Positions 21,046 to 33,192 of a stretch of DNA of 64,000 nucleotides are shown here, in pieces. Both the position numbers and the translations under genes were made by a program. This DNA is from Ostrinia nubilalis (taxonomy: Eukaryota; Arthropoda; Insecta; Lepidoptera; Crambidae): assembly GCF_963855985.1 (NCBI RefSeq), contig NC_087112.1:1614501-1678500 (forward strand), in the 5' to 3' direction. The notes beneath the pieces are model-generated. The model saw nothing but the letters and a program-made list of their open reading frames with translations. It ran no database searches and was not told the DNA's origin. Within the stretch, counting starts at the first letter, position 1. Each line of letters starts with the position of its first letter.

Positions 21046-22689
21046 TAAACCTAACAGTTTCCTCTGGTATAAAGAGAGTCGTGCTTCAACTGTAAAGTGT
21101 GATAACCAGAACTAAAAATAATTCAAAATCGTGATATTTTACTCCCTAGTCTCTAACTATCAGACTACTGAGATATTGGATATACCTATCCAGGTATATA
21201 CAACAAATATAAATGAATAACTTATTGATAATGTAGCAATAAAATATAACACTCGATTGAGGACGTCAACATCTAAATATTAACAACCTGACTTCCATAT
21301 TCAATTTTAATTTGCCGTTAAACGGAGTTAACGTAACATTAACTAGCTAATTGCTATGTACGCTCCGTTAAATACAAATACCTACTTATTTTGTAAATCG
21401 TGAAGTATTTAACTGACGCAGTTAGATTTTATTTTAATTTTAATACAGTTGGTTAATAGCTCAATTGATAGTTCGGTCTGAATTTGTAGTGTAATCCTAA
21501 AGGAGTTATCATCATCATCATCATCAGAACATCCAGTGTCCATTGTAGGAGATCCTGTCTACACAGGAGTTGCAATGGTGGGAATGAGAGGTTATTTTTT
21601 CCACTACAATAACTACATGAGCAGGACCTTCTTTAATTTACCAGAGGAAAATATAAAAATAATGTAGTCTTAAATGTTGTATATCCCTAAACTCAGTTAT
21701 CTTTTATTCTAGGTGAGCCATTTTTTAATTTTATTATTGGAACTTGACTTTATCATACCTACCACAATCTAGTCCATTTGGAAAAGAACTAAATTATGGG
21801 CATGAGTATAAGTCTGTTCGGACATTAGATTGATTCAAGTCTGCAATATCTTAGCATATAATGGAAAATAATCACAACAATCATTTGACAGAAGTTTATG
21901 AGTGTACCACTGGAAATCGAATCCGGAACCTCTAAGATAAAAGAGTCATGAGAGTCCAACATTTTCATGGACAGTCAACAGCATCTTGCTTGCTTACGAC
22001 CATCTGAAATATTCTGACTCTACTAGATTGTAACTTAGTGTCTAGTTCAATTATTATCAAATCAAATAGCAACCTATTCACGCATTTTTTAACTTAATTG
22101 AATAATCGTGATTGGACGTAACATAATTATAGGTACCTAATCTTTACGTTTCCTCATAGCCAACAGAACATTACTCGATTTACCAACGCTATGATTCACT
22201 ATACCACATAAAGATAACTTGATAAACTAGTCCGCACAACCTATATGGAGGCAGCAATAAAATATATACAGCGAGTAAATCGCAGCAATAGCGCACGTTA
22301 ATTGTACAAGACAGACAGAGACAGCTGCAGTCTGTTGCATGCGTTAGAGAGAGATACAGCAGCTGTTATGTGCGCGCGCGCCGACTTTTTACTCCGCGCA
22401 CACTAACATATGCACGCACACATGTTTCTTTCTCAGTGTGCGTATTTATATGGTGGGGAGCGTGTAGTAACGGAATTTTCTAGTGCCATGATTGATGCTA
22501 TATTTGACATGAAGATGGAATCAGAAAATTGGCTTGTAAGGTAATAAGGCAATCAAATAAAACAATAATAAGCGTTTCATGGTGTTTTTATGGGCAAAGT
22601 GAGATGCGTTGGTCTCATTATAATAATTATTGTTGTAAATACAAGTTTTTATGATATAAAGTACTATTTTTGATCGTGACATCACTTGG
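21046..22689. other. No gene seen; small repeat piece at 21,505-21,600
   Basis: 21,505-21,524 is a short TCA repeat, followed by a fragment of the 5500-type retroelement repeat (ctacacaggagttgcaatgg). At 22,300-22,460 there is a GC-richer stretch with cagctgcag, a gcgcgcgcgccg run and cacgcacacatg. No exon can be supported there. Confidence 0.45.
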
Positions 22690-22800
22690 GTTCGTTCGTT
22701 CGTTTCAGCCGAATGACGTCCACTGCTGGTCAAAGATCTACCCCAAGGATCCCACTTGGGTAGTGGCCTGGTGGCCTGATGATATGTGGCCGTCCAGTTC
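22690..22800 (-). repeat. LINE 3' tail with GAAC-repeat end
   Basis: ttcgttcgttcgtttcagcc and gacgtccactgctgg; on the minus strand it encodes SSGRHSAETNERT, matching the plus-strand piece at 31,846-31,905 (ggacgtcatttgggtgaaac, then gaacaaaagaacgaaccc). Confidence 0.7.
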
Positions 22801-23718
22801 TTTACAGATAACAAAGTCAGACCAGTAAAATCTATTTACTGTCTCTATACCTTGTAATACCTCTTGCTAATTATACAAACCCGCGATCATAGAGTTTAAA
22901 ATAGTTGAATTTCTTAGGTACAAAACAAATCATGGAGGTGTTGGGACTTTACATTAGCACTAGGTACTATTTCAACCTCCTTTTGGTACTTTTTGTTTGT
23001 AATGTGTGTTCCTGTTATGCAAATAAACGTTTTATCTAGGTATCTATCTATCATTCATTAGGGCTCTTTCACTTAAGACGTTTTAAGCCGGTGCTGGACG
23101 TCAGAAAAAGCCCTATACTTGTTGAGCCACTACGTGCGATTTTGAACTACCATTGACTAAAACTAATGTTAATATGTACGAGTACTTTTATTAGTTTTTA
23201 GCGTCACAAAATTCTATTTTAATTAATAAACTGGAATAAGAATAGATTCGACGGATCCTTTATTTAATTTTAAATCATCTTTGTTTGATTATTTTGGAGA
23301 ACTATATTTTAAGAAAAGGGGCTAAAATAATATGTGGGTCACATAATAATAGTAGCCACTCAACCATCTCCACTTGACATCCGCAACACGCCGCTGCCGA
23401 TGCGTTACAAATAAATACGAATTAACTAAACATACGTGTATTTTACTCGTTATTTATTAATTCAGTAGAATAACAAATTGTTAGTCAATTTTAATTCGGA
23501 ATAAATTGTGTCTATTTTATATTTAAAGTTATGATTTTTCACCACAAAATTAAAGGGCACCTTGACGACAAGTCAAGTACAAATGTTTTTACATCAGATA
23601 TGAAAAATTTTCAATCGACTGAGGAGTGGCAAACTTCCATAATAATACAATTCGTAACATACTAGGTACCTACATAATTTGTTAGTAGGTAGTTAGATTT
23701 CAAGTTGGATAAAATGAA
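22801..23718. other. No gene seen
   Basis: AT-rich unique-looking DNA. No coding or repeat structure was recognised. Confidence 0.5.
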
Positions 23719-23845
23719 CGATGCTAGCTTATGGGAAGTAGCAAATCGAACGCACAGCGTTGAAAACAGCTCTGTGATTGGTTCGTGTGTGACCCTGTGC
23801 ATCCACGCACACTATGAGACCTCATAGTAATGTTTGTGAATATGA
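23719..23845 (-). repeat. MITE copy (CGCCCGTATTCAC family), one end lost
   Basis: Reverse-oriented copy of the elements at 35,029 and 48,163: gcaaatcgaacgcacagcgt, gctctgtgattggttcgtg, tgagacctcatagtaa and gtttgtgaat. The left terminal inverted repeat is missing and the right end is mutated (aatatgag for aatacggg). Confidence 0.78.
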
Positions 23846-25555
23846 GATATTTAGTTTTTTTTTATTTTTATTTTATTGTTAAGAAAACAGACATCATTCT
23901 ATAACACATATAGAGTTACCAATTAAATTTCACATTTGCCAAAATAGTTTTCACAAATAGTTTAAATACATAGGTATCGTTTATAAAAATTGAAAATTGA
24001 AAAAAGTTCGAACTAGTATAGATTTAGTTGTAGACAAAAGTGACCGCCAGGATCAGGTTCATTGTTATAATATTCAAAACCCGGTGGGGTCGTCGTTGAC
24101 GTATGAATAATTAATTAAATTAATTAGTACTTGACCGGAAACATAAAAACCTGCCGCAGTCGCCACGCGATGTAAAGGGAATCCTGTGAGAAAAATGTAG
24201 GACGACGGCTCATCAAGCTTGACTTTGTGGCATCTTATTTAATAGTAATAGATGTTATTTTGGAATAAAGATTATAGTATTTTAATGTGCTGTCCACTCT
24301 ACGTCATTTTTGTTAATTTATTTTTAAATAAATTATTTCAAGCATAGATTATATGACAGTTGAATTGAAATATTTATTCTTCAGTGTAGAGTTAACCATT
24401 GACAATATTCTTCTACGAGTATCTATTCTTCATTGTATAATATGTAGTGTATACTTGAAAACTGATTTAAATCCTCAGGGATTTTCATCATTTATTCTTA
24501 TTGTACGTAAGTGGTCTCTACAACATATATAGATTCCCATAAATAGCTTTACTTAGTTTGGGACTCAAATCAAAATCAAAAATATTTTATTCAATTTAGA
24601 CTACTGGTGGCACTTATGAACGTCAAAATATAGTAAATAAAAAAAAGGTAGCCCTTATGGGGCACTTTACATGTCTACTTATCTTTCTGGCCCTACCAGC
24701 AGCGCTTCGAAGCGTAGTGTGCCAGGGATATTTATTTATTTTTTATTTATTTGATTATCCAGACTAGTCAGGAAGGCAGGATACAATTTAAATTGAAGAG
24801 ATAATTTTCCCCTTTAAACCCTAATGGATATCTATATTTTTTTTATATAGGAGGGACTTAGCACATTTCTTTAATAATCAAGGTAATTTTTAAATTTTTC
24901 AAAGTTGTAATTATCGCTACCATAAAACACTGAAATATCATCACAAATTGGCATAAAACCAGAAATAGAAAATTGTTTTGTCATTAATTGGAATCAATAA
25001 CCTCCACACTGACTTGTGGCCATAATATACGTCATGACGTCATGGAGTGCTATGATACATCAAAGTGCTATACTAGTTTTTTAAAGGACGCTTTTAACAG
25101 AAAAAGCTGGTTAGTGGAATATTGTGGTGAGTTAATTAGTTTAAACACCTGTATGCATGTAGCAGGTTAGGTTATTCAATAGATCACTACAACGTTCATT
25201 AATTTAATCATAGTGAGTTACAAGTAGGTTTCGAAATTAAAAGACTTGCTTGTTAATGTTTTATTTTAATTTTAAAATGTCATTTATGTCTTTTACTTTT
25301 CCTCATAATAGCTTTAGCCACCTTATATTAGAACACTGTTTTAACAGGGTTTTGCAGTTTGTTAGAACTTGTGAATTATTTTCCCATCATCTAAATTATT
25401 TTATAAAGTAACTAAGGTAAATATAAATTTTATGTAAATTAAAGATTTATTTATTAAATGTGTTTTCTGTAGGGTCGGGTCCAGTTAAAATAAGCGATGA
25501 ATTTTTCCTTAAACAATTTTGAAACTCTATCAAACCGTTTCGTGTTTATTCTTTA
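23846..25555. other. No gene seen; retroelement 3' ends at 24,560-24,790
   Basis: 24,560-24,640 (aatcaaaatcaaaaatattt and ggcacttatgaacgtc) and 24,690-24,750 (ccctaccagcagcgcttcga, then gccagggatatttattt) look like LINE or SINE tails; the latter resembles the SINE tail at 57,200. The remainder is AT-rich without a gene. Confidence 0.5.
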
Positions 25556-25915
25556 CTAGCGGCCGCCCGCGACTTCGTACGCGTGGACCCCGTTTTACCC
25601 CTTCAGGGGTGGAGTTTCGGAAAATCCCTTCTTAATGAGCATCTACGCTCTAAAAGGAGCCCCCATGCAAAATTTGAGACTCCTAGCACTTGTAGTTTCT
25701 GAGATTTCGTGATGAGTGAGTCAAAACCGCACTCAATGGTCCACTCCACGAGTGCACAAGAAAGGCTGCAGTGCGGGAGGAATGGCGACGGATTGTGAGG
25801 CTTGCCACCAAACCACCAAACCAGGTGTGACGACCAAGACTACTCTGGCAAGAGTGTAGCGACGAAAAAGAAGAGTGAGTCAGTCAGTCAATCAGTGACC
25901 TTTCGCTTTTATAGA
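25556..25915 (-). mobile_element. Helitron carrying a nested 149-bp insertion
   Basis: The minus-strand element starts TCTATAAAAGCGAAAGG at 25,915 and ends in the GC palindrome plus CTAG at 25,556-25,559. Body sequence matches 52,409-52,608. An insertion at 25,724-25,872 is flanked by the 10-bp direct repeat gagtgagtca (25,714-25,723 and 25,873-25,882). The insert encodes a fragment with AAVREEWRRIV in one plus-strand frame, resembling a LINE C-terminal region. Confidence 0.82.
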
Positions 25916-26250
25916 TAGGTACTATTCTATTGTAGATAGAACAATAAGTAATATTCTCCACTGGCAGCAACAGATGATAGTAAACAAATAAACGTTCGGA
26001 AGGGACGGTTACATCGGTTGTACTTTCTTCGTCGCGGTCCGCCGCGCCGCCGCCTGCGCAGTCGGGGTGGGTAGGGATGCGACGATGCTGTGAGCTATCG
26101 ATGTTTGGACAGTCGATGTTAAATGCAGTTCGCACACGAGTTGAATGGAGACTTAAATGCAGGTTTTTAATAATAATTTGGTCCAAGAGCTTAGCAAAGT
26201 TAGTTTGGCCTAGCTAGAGTATAGCTGACGTAGATTTCCATAATAGGCTA
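25916..26250. other. Short GC-rich patch, no gene supported
   Basis: 26,020-26,075 (gtcgcggtccgccgcgccgc, tgcgcagtcgggg) stands out against AT-rich flanks. The minus-strand frame 25,884-26,186 crosses it without a recognisable motif. Confidence 0.4.
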
Positions 26251-26548
26251 GTTTCCTAAAAAAAAATTATTAGTCCGTCAATTTTAATATAAAAAAATTT
26301 TGGACACGTATATTTTGAATTGTCAATCAAACAAATAATTACAAAGTTATAAGTGCGTTGAACAGTACTTATTATTATTCTGTGGTTGAACGCACTCATT
26401 GATGTCACGGGGCTTTACTTTAGAACTTTGGCACGCTTTATCTCTTAACATTTTCATTAATTTTAATAAGTGAAAAATACGTGTCTACTAGTTTTTGATA
26501 AGCTAACTGACGGACTAATTAAAACTGTTGCTTTTTTATCCAGGAAAC
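26251..26548. repeat. Terminal-inverted-repeat MITE
   Basis: The left end gtttcctaaaaaaaaattat, then tagtccgtcaattttaat, and the inverted right end gtttcctggataaaaaagc, then ttaattagtccgtcagtta, share GTTTCCT and TTAGTCCGTCA. There is no ORF inside. The target duplication was not resolved. Confidence 0.65.
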
Positions 26549-27630
26549 ATCCCTATTGTGAGTAAACTTTATAACAAGGCAGGTATTTGACCACAATCGC
26601 ACCTGGTGTCAAATGGGATGCAGTGTGGACTGTAAACTATCCAAACACTATGTGAAATTGCGTCAGCTATGCAAGCTAAGCTAAACTAACTTAGATTAGG
26701 TCTTGGTTTGGTATCCAACTAAGTTACATTTTGCTTCTGGGGTGATGTGTTCAACGCTATAAAGAAATGTTCAAAAATAAGGAATTCGATAAGAGCTGCT
26801 ATGAAACTTATTCCAAGAAGCTTTGTCTAGGCAGTAATTTAAAAGCTTTAAGTAACAACTTCTATCGTAATTAATGAATTTTAATGAAAAATTGTAAGAA
26901 ATATCGTTAGTAAAGATTAAGTTGTTATAGAATACTGGGAATTAGTTATTTTGTAAGTTATTGTTGCTCTATTATTTGACAAAACTGAATGTGAAGGTTT
27001 ACAAACTGTGTAGCAAAGCTAGACGTTTGCTAACAAAAACCGCGATTGATTGACTTAAAAGCAAACATCGGAGATTTGCTAGAGTTTCTAACTCATCGAT
27101 ATCGACAAGAAAGTCTTAAGATAACATCCCTAACATCCTGGAACGGAAGTACAATAATTGTACGGCGTCTTCCCCTCACTGGCCGTCGACGATAAGCGAG
27201 TAATAATTTCTTCTTACTTATTATTACTACTTGCTTAAGATTTTTTCCAGCAGGTTGGTGTACGGTTAGTGTAGTCTAGCTGTAGTTAATACTAATAAAG
27301 TTCGCGGGGTTCAGACGGTGTACACCTGTAGGTTCTTTTGAGTTTATGGCATTAGTTACGTACTTACCCTCATGCAATATCGTATTTGAAATAGGTATAC
27401 TTATTGAATGATGTTTCTAATTCAAACCAAATCTAAAATGAAAAAAAGAAACTATTTAACTGTGTTTTTTTAAAGTTTGAACCATGTAGTTTATAAAGGA
27501 GTTTCAAAAGAATTATCGAAACGTAATTTGATTGGTCGAAATTCTTTTTTGTCATTATTACCACGTTATTACTGTCCGCCATTTATAATATTAGTAACTA
27601 AAAGGTTAAAAAAAACTTTATTCAGGACTC
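26549..27630. other. No gene seen
   Basis: AT-rich DNA. The short open frame 27,477-27,659 runs into the next MITE and is not supported as a gene. Confidence 0.5.
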
Positions 27631-27633
27631 TTA

Positions 27634-27749
27634 TGCCCGTTTTCACCATTAATCCCTAATTTTTAAGTGACCCCTATGAAAACGAAATTCCTGTTATGTG
27701 TTACCATAAGGGTCACTTAAAAAATAGGGATTGATAGTGAAAAGGGGCA
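27634..27749. mobile_element. 116-bp palindromic MITE with TTA duplication
   Basis: TTA (27,631-27,633 and 27,750-27,752) flanks inverted ends of about 45 bp: tgcccgttttcaccattaat with ccctaatttttaagtgac on the left, the complementary order on the right. A second full copy of identical length lies at 29,465-29,580. A three-base TWA duplication is characteristic of PIF/Harbinger-type elements. Confidence 0.85.
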
Positions 27750-27752
27750 TTA

Positions 27753-28119
27753 TTCTCTGCAACTCAATACTCCAGAAAACTAGCATAAATTAAATTGTTC
27801 TATTACTAAAAAAACATAGCAACCGAATTGAGAACCTCCTTTTGTTGAAGTCTAAAAAAACAATTTATTTCAGACATCTAGCAAATTTTTTGGTTCCAAT
27901 TGGTGTTCATGTTCAATTATTATAACTATTTTTTACTGCTTCTAAAACACCAGTAGTTCTTTGTACTGCTGTAATAAAGCTACTGTTCTTTCGGAGAAGT
28001 GCCTCAATCGAGGCACGAGTCAGCACGTACCGATAAACTATCGCGCGCGCGCTCGACCTGCTGCCTGTGATGCTCAAACTTTGCAGGGAATTACCCCCAG
28101 CTTTGGCATCTTTGGAGAA
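27753..28119. other. No gene seen
   Basis: AT-rich; contains gcgcgcgcgctcg at about 28,043. No feature was recognised. Confidence 0.45.
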
Positions 28120-28270
28120 TCTATACTAATATTATAAAGGCGAAAGTAACTCTGTCTGTCTGTCTGTCTTGCTTTCACGCCTAAACCACTGAACCGATTT
28201 TGATGAAATTTGGCATAGAGATAGTTGGAGTCCCGGGAAAGGACATAGGATAGTTTTTATCCCGACTCAT
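28120..28270 (+). mobile_element. Helitron 5' part, 3' truncated
   Basis: Begins TCTATACTAATATTATAAAG and continues with the gtctgtctgtctgtc tract, ctaaaccactgaaccgattt and gggaaaggacataggatag, mirroring the minus-strand copy at 51,584-51,816. No terminal hairpin plus CTAG follows, so the 3' end is missing. Confidence 0.75.
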
Positions 28271-29461
28271 ATGACTCAGCGACCCAAAGTGTGTCTAGGC
28301 AAAAAGAGAAGTCGTTGTCTTGGGAAGAAAAAATTGTAATTACTGTAACTGATTGATGTGATATGCATATTGCTATGCTATAATAAATTAACTTTATTTC
28401 AAGCTGTGTTTTAAGTATTCTAAAAGTGGCAGATGCCTTTATCGGATGTAAGGAGCTGCTGGTTGCAAGCCTCTTCTAGCCAGCAATTTTGGAAATTATT
28501 TTGGAAAGTTTGTGTTCAGCAGTGGACATCCCGAGGCTGATCTTTTTATGTATTATAGTTTGTGTGATGTTAATCCCTGGTTCTTGATCCAAGAAGATCT
28601 ATTGTGAAACCGATAAATAGTCAAGTAAACAAGTTCTTGAGTGGAATTTACGTTTCGGTAATGTAGCATAGGAGGACTTCCTAATCAATATCCGAAAATC
28701 TCCGATAAAGCGGAAAATGATGCGATGAGAAGTTTACGTCCAGTAATAGGCTTTCATTGACTAACATGATAATTAATTCATATTACCAATTTGTCAATTT
28801 TAAAGTAGGTTTCAAATCGTCTCCTCAACCAATGATTGAATTGAATAATATTTCGCTTTGTAAGATAGGTTTAGTCAAATCATTAGATACTCGTACATTA
28901 TAAATTAGGAGTAAATGATATTATTCAGCCTAAGCACTAGTTTTATTAACTCCCAAACAGTTTGAGAACCGCTGACAAATAAAAGTCAGTTACGAAAAAC
29001 GGCCGTTACAGTTGTCCATTAACTATCGCCTTCCGACTGAACGAGACAGCCTTATGCCTCTTCCCTCAAGTTAGAGCGAGACCACGCTACATCCACCTGT
29101 CTTTGTGCCATCACTTTTTGTTCTCCACTTTTCAATTTTAATTACTTGTACAATGGTGCAATATTGAACAAATGCTGACTTTAGTAATCTTTTAGCTCAG
29201 TTTTGCAATCGCGTTAAAATTTGGATGATACTACTTTGGCTTGGTATCGTAATTCTGCATTTGTTGATTTTTATCAGTTTCGAGCTAATTAAAATTTGAG
29301 TTAGGAAAGATTAGAACATTATGATTAGGTGAAGTTACGCGCAGCGTGTTGTATGTAAGAGCAAGAAAATGTTACAAATTTTTCAGAATTATAAAATTAA
29401 GTCTTTATTTATTTATTTATAGAAACCAACAGCGATACATTGAAAATGTTAGATATAAGAT
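28271..29461. other. No gene seen
   Basis: AT-rich DNA with no recognisable repeat or coding structure. Confidence 0.5.
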
Positions 29462-29464
29462 TTA

Positions 29465-29580
29465 TGCCCGTTTTCACCATCAATCCCTAATTTTTAAGTG
29501 ACTCCTATGTAAACAAAATTCTTGTTATTTGTTACCATAGGGGTCACTTAAAAATTAGGGATTGATGGTGAAAACAGGCA
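29465..29580. mobile_element. 116-bp palindromic MITE with TTA duplication, second copy
   Basis: Same ends and length as 27,634-27,749, with roughly ten substitutions. TTA at 29,462-29,464 and 29,581-29,583. A minor open frame starting within it (29,562-29,747) has no support. Confidence 0.87.
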
Positions 29581-29583
29581 TTA

Positions 29584-30683
29584 GACTGATAGTACAGCCT
29601 GTGGTACAGTCAATGACAGGTTTCCCTTTTTATAAAAGTACATTGTTGTTGGAAAAAATATTAACAAAGGATTTAAATAAATTTAAAAAAAAATTAACAA
29701 AAACTCACAAAGAAGCAATTCATTGCGTTAATAACAAGCCAGAATAAAGCACTTCAAAAGTGTCTCGTTGTCTAAAAAGTATCTAATTTAATAGACTCTC
29801 TTATTAGCAGGTTGTTAATGAATGATAAGACAAAATCATTCATGTTTATTGATAACCATAAAATAATCAACAACACACTAACAAGTATTGAGGTATCTAC
29901 AAATAGTTATCCCATTTATAAAAAAATCCTTTGTTTTTGAGTTTAATTGTCTATGTAGGTAGTTTATAAATTGTAGCTGTATTTTAATTGTATCTAGGGA
30001 ATAATTTCAATATTTATTTAGTCGTAATTATAACACACTTGAAATTCGTGGGTAAAAGGAATTTTGGGCAGAGAAGTTAAATTAACAAATATTGCTAGAA
30101 AAATACGAAAATTTTAGTTTTGTTGAAAAGAGTCAAACAACCATTTTTCTCAGTATATTTGTTATGTCCCAACTGATAATGGAACCTAGAACCTCTGGTA
30201 CAGAGACACAAGATCAATGTTATCTAAACTATAATCTAGGCAGACCTAAGCCAAGGCTAACCTAAACTATACCCTGCAAGCGGCACAGTTACTCAAATGA
30301 TATAGCACCAACTTTCTTCAAGGAAAGTTCTAGTTCGTTGATGTCTTTTGCTTGGAAAGTTCCATCATAGTTTAAAATACCATTGTAGTATAAAATTTGT
30401 TGTTATTATTTTCATTTTTAAATTGTTTCAGGTTTGTTTTTATTTATAAAATGATAATAACGCGTCAGCACGTTCTGTGATGCATGTCAACGAGTATTTG
30501 AGGTGTCGTATGAATAAAATTGTGGATAATTCGATTTAGTTTTAAACTAGATTGTTTTGGCTTGACATTTTTTGTGTATTATACAATTATTTTAGACTAT
30601 TTAGTAACATTTGGTGACTAATACAGACAAGATTATTAATTGAAGTACTTACTTACACATTTAATTGCAACTGGTCCATATAA
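29584..30683. other. No gene seen
   Basis: AT-rich DNA, nothing recognised. Confidence 0.5.
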
Positions 30684-30862
30684 TCTATATATATAAAAAT
30701 GAAACCCGTTTTCCGTTGTCACGACATAACATGAAAACGGCTTGACCGATTTGGCTGATTTTTTTTTTGTAGTTTTCTAATACTCTGTACAAGGTTTTTA
30801 CGGAAAAAAATATAAAGAAAATCTCTACGCTAAGGCGGTACGAAGTTCGCCGGGTCAGCTAG
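30684..30862 (+). mobile_element. Non-autonomous Helitron (179 bp)
   Basis: Starts TCTATATATATAAAAATG after an A and ends gcggtacgaagttcgccg plus ggtcagCTAG before a T. The last 30 bases form the hairpin-plus-CTAG end. The same 3' end is present at 38,930-38,950 and 53,280-53,306. Confidence 0.85.
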
Positions 30863-31198
30863 TTATTTATGAAATGGAAGGCTTTAGCTATATTCGGACG
30901 TGTTTAATAGTCTACAAAAGATCACTGATCTCTAAATCTTAATGTTATGAGTTTAATTTCTAAACAACTTTATGTAATTACTTAGCTTTTCGCAGTTTGG
31001 TAAGCCTATTGACAAATAAACTAGATTTCTCAAAAACCTTCGTAGGGCATGTTAAACTTTCGCTCCGGTTCAGTTATCAAACCCATGCCTAAAACGCTCT
31101 TAAAGGTTGTCCATTTGTGACAATCCACATGATACATGGGAAAAAATATGGATAGTACTTGATATTTCTAATGATATGTATTTCCAGTTTTGTCTGAC
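30863..31198. other. No gene seen
   Basis: AT-rich, nothing recognised. Confidence 0.45.
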
Positions 31199-31370
31199 TA
31201 GGGTTGCCAGGTTGTTTGGCTTTTTACGGTCTTGTCCGGCCTGTCCGGCTTTTGTTAGACTTTTTATTTTTGGCTGCCGTGCCAGGCAAAATTCGAGCCA
31301 CAGAATAATAAATGTCCGGCCAAATGAAGCACAGAGTCCGGCTTTTGTGTTCTTGTACATGGCAACCCTA
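31199..31370. mobile_element. hAT-type MITE with 8-bp duplication
   Basis: The ends TAGGGTTGCCA and the inverted TAGGGTTGCCA are perfect for 11 bases. The flanks are TGTCTGAC (31,191-31,198) and TGCCTGAC (31,371-31,378), 7 of 8 matching. An 8-bp duplication and these terminal bases fit the hAT superfamily. The two overlapping open frames here (31,100-31,400, both strands) are products of the repeat. Confidence 0.82.
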
Positions 31371-31378
31371 TGCCTGAC

Positions 31379-31845
31379 TAATATTTATAACTTTTTCTAG
31401 TTGCTTTTCGAGAATTTCCCCAAAAAACAAGCTGATTAAATTCTACTAATCAAAACCAATTGGCGAAGACTCATCCACTCGTTCTGGAATCGAAGCTAAA
31501 TCGATAATTGCTTTCTACAATCAGCGTAACCTTGATTTTCGATCGATCGCAGAGATCTTCCGATTCCAATCAAACCAATCAGTTTATTTTCAAAGTTTAA
31601 TTACACGTATAATTAATTAATTTGGATGAAGATAAGTTTCATGTTTTTGTATGTTTAAAATGGCATTAACGTATTGATGCTTTTTTCTGTTAGATTAATT
31701 ATTACTACTAACAAAATATAACTTTTGGGATGACTCTAGCATTGAGGACTTAGAACTGCGTTAATCAAGAATGTGTTCAAAATTGTTGTTTTGGAAATGA
31801 ATTCAACCATGTTGTACCAATTGCAACAACATACCTTGATTCTTG
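31379..31845. other. No gene seen
   Basis: AT-rich, nothing recognised. Confidence 0.45.
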
Positions 31846-32000
31846 GCTTGGGGAGGCCTTTGTCCAACAGTGGACGTCATTTGGGTGAAACGAACAAAAG
31901 AACGAACCCAATTCTAGTAATAGTAGTCCACCTTCGGCCTGATCATCACTTACCATCAGGTGAGATACAGGCCAAGAGCTTCCTTGTTGTGGATTAAAAA
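31846..32000 (+). repeat. LINE 3' tail followed by SINE 3' tail
   Basis: ggggaggcctttgtccaaca through gaacgaaccca is the plus-strand version of the LINE tail at 22,690. From 31,926 the sequence is the SINE 3' portion (ccttcggcctgatcatcact, gcttccttgttgtggatt, A-run) seen at 8785 and 60,755. This could be two insertions or one LINE/SINE pair sharing an end. Confidence 0.7.
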
Positions 32001-32299
32001 AAAATACAGATGTAATGTGGCCAGATAAAATTATTTATTATCCGTTCATTACGAATTATTTAAATACTCATAAATCTTTTTGTTCTAGAACTTGTAATAC
32101 ATACAAGAAATTTCTACGACCAAAAACCCGTTTACTGCAAAAGCGAATAAATCCCACCAACAAAATCAGTTTTTTAATTAAAAACCCAGTGTCATCAGAC
32201 CCACGAACACGAAATTCAACTGTAATCACGCTTTTCCGTCCTGCGCTCAAATTATATACGTTTTACATAAGGACGTTACTTACATAAGCGTATGTATGT

Positions 32300-32540
32300 G
32301 TGGCGGTCGAGCTGTGCGCGGGCGCAGCCCTGTTCCACTCAAACGCATTTGAGTTTCAGACGCGGTCGCGAGCGGTCGCGGCGACGCGCGAACAAAAAAC
32401 TTTAAAAATAAAAATAACAAGTGCCAGTGTTACCTGTGTGCCCAGTTGCTAGATTACAGTGGATTCTGTTAGAAAGTTTCACTATTTCTTCTCGCAAAAA
32501 GGGGTTACGTGATTTTGTTGGCCACGATTTTCCGGTAGAG
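32300..32540 (+). promoter_or_regulatory. Candidate CpG-rich promoter and non-coding first exon
   Basis: A local GC-rich block (gcgcgggcgcagccctgttc, then cggtcgcgagcggtcgcggc) contains the palindrome actcaaacgcatttgagt. It is followed by an AT-richer stretch with no ATG that ends ccggtagag|gtatgt, a good splice donor at 32,541. CpG density is far above the background. The reading is a 5' untranslated exon transcribed rightward. No downstream exon was identified, so the gene is unknown. Confidence 0.4.
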
Positions 32541-33192
32541 GTATGTGTTTTTTTTTTGTGAATACATTTTTACATTGTTCGTGTAAAATGCTTTAATTGC
32601 AGCATAATTGTAGGGAAGCAAGGAAGTTCCATTTCTAGGAAGAGTGTTTGGTGTTAGCATTTCTGACTTTTGTCAACGGGCGGTGGAAAATGAAAATTCA
32701 ACGTAAATTGGATTATAACCTCCAAATATACGTTTTCAGTGCACATTCGGCCTTCTGCGTTGTCTAAAACTTTATCAATGTCAACCTACGTTATTAGATT
32801 GTATTTGAAAACTTCAACACTTTATAATAAGTATGATTTTTACTGTAAAGACGTGTATAAATGTATAATAGTGAAAAATTCAGTATTATAAAAAGATAAT
32901 TAATCCATTGACCAAAAACCTACCAATTCGTATTCAGACACTAATCAAAAGTAGTTCCGATTATCCGAATCCGATGATTCGGCTTACAAATCGATTCTAA
33001 CTCGATTCTTATTGAAAGTAATCGAAATGTTTATTATCTTATTGGTTACACAGTTCTAATTTTGCGAAAGTAGCCGATTGCACCTATTTACGTAAGTCGA
33101 GCGTTTTTTTTGCCGACGGAATGTTGTCCGAGTGTTTTCAAGCAACTACTTTTTCGTTGTGAAATTATGCTGTTAGCTTGGAAAGTGTTATA
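32541..33192. other. No gene seen
   Basis: AT-rich. If the preceding block is an exon, this is intron. Confidence 0.45.

Noticed and set aside
31100..31400. Overlapping 86- and 97-residue frames on opposite strands
   Set aside because: Both are generated by the internally repetitive hAT-type MITE.
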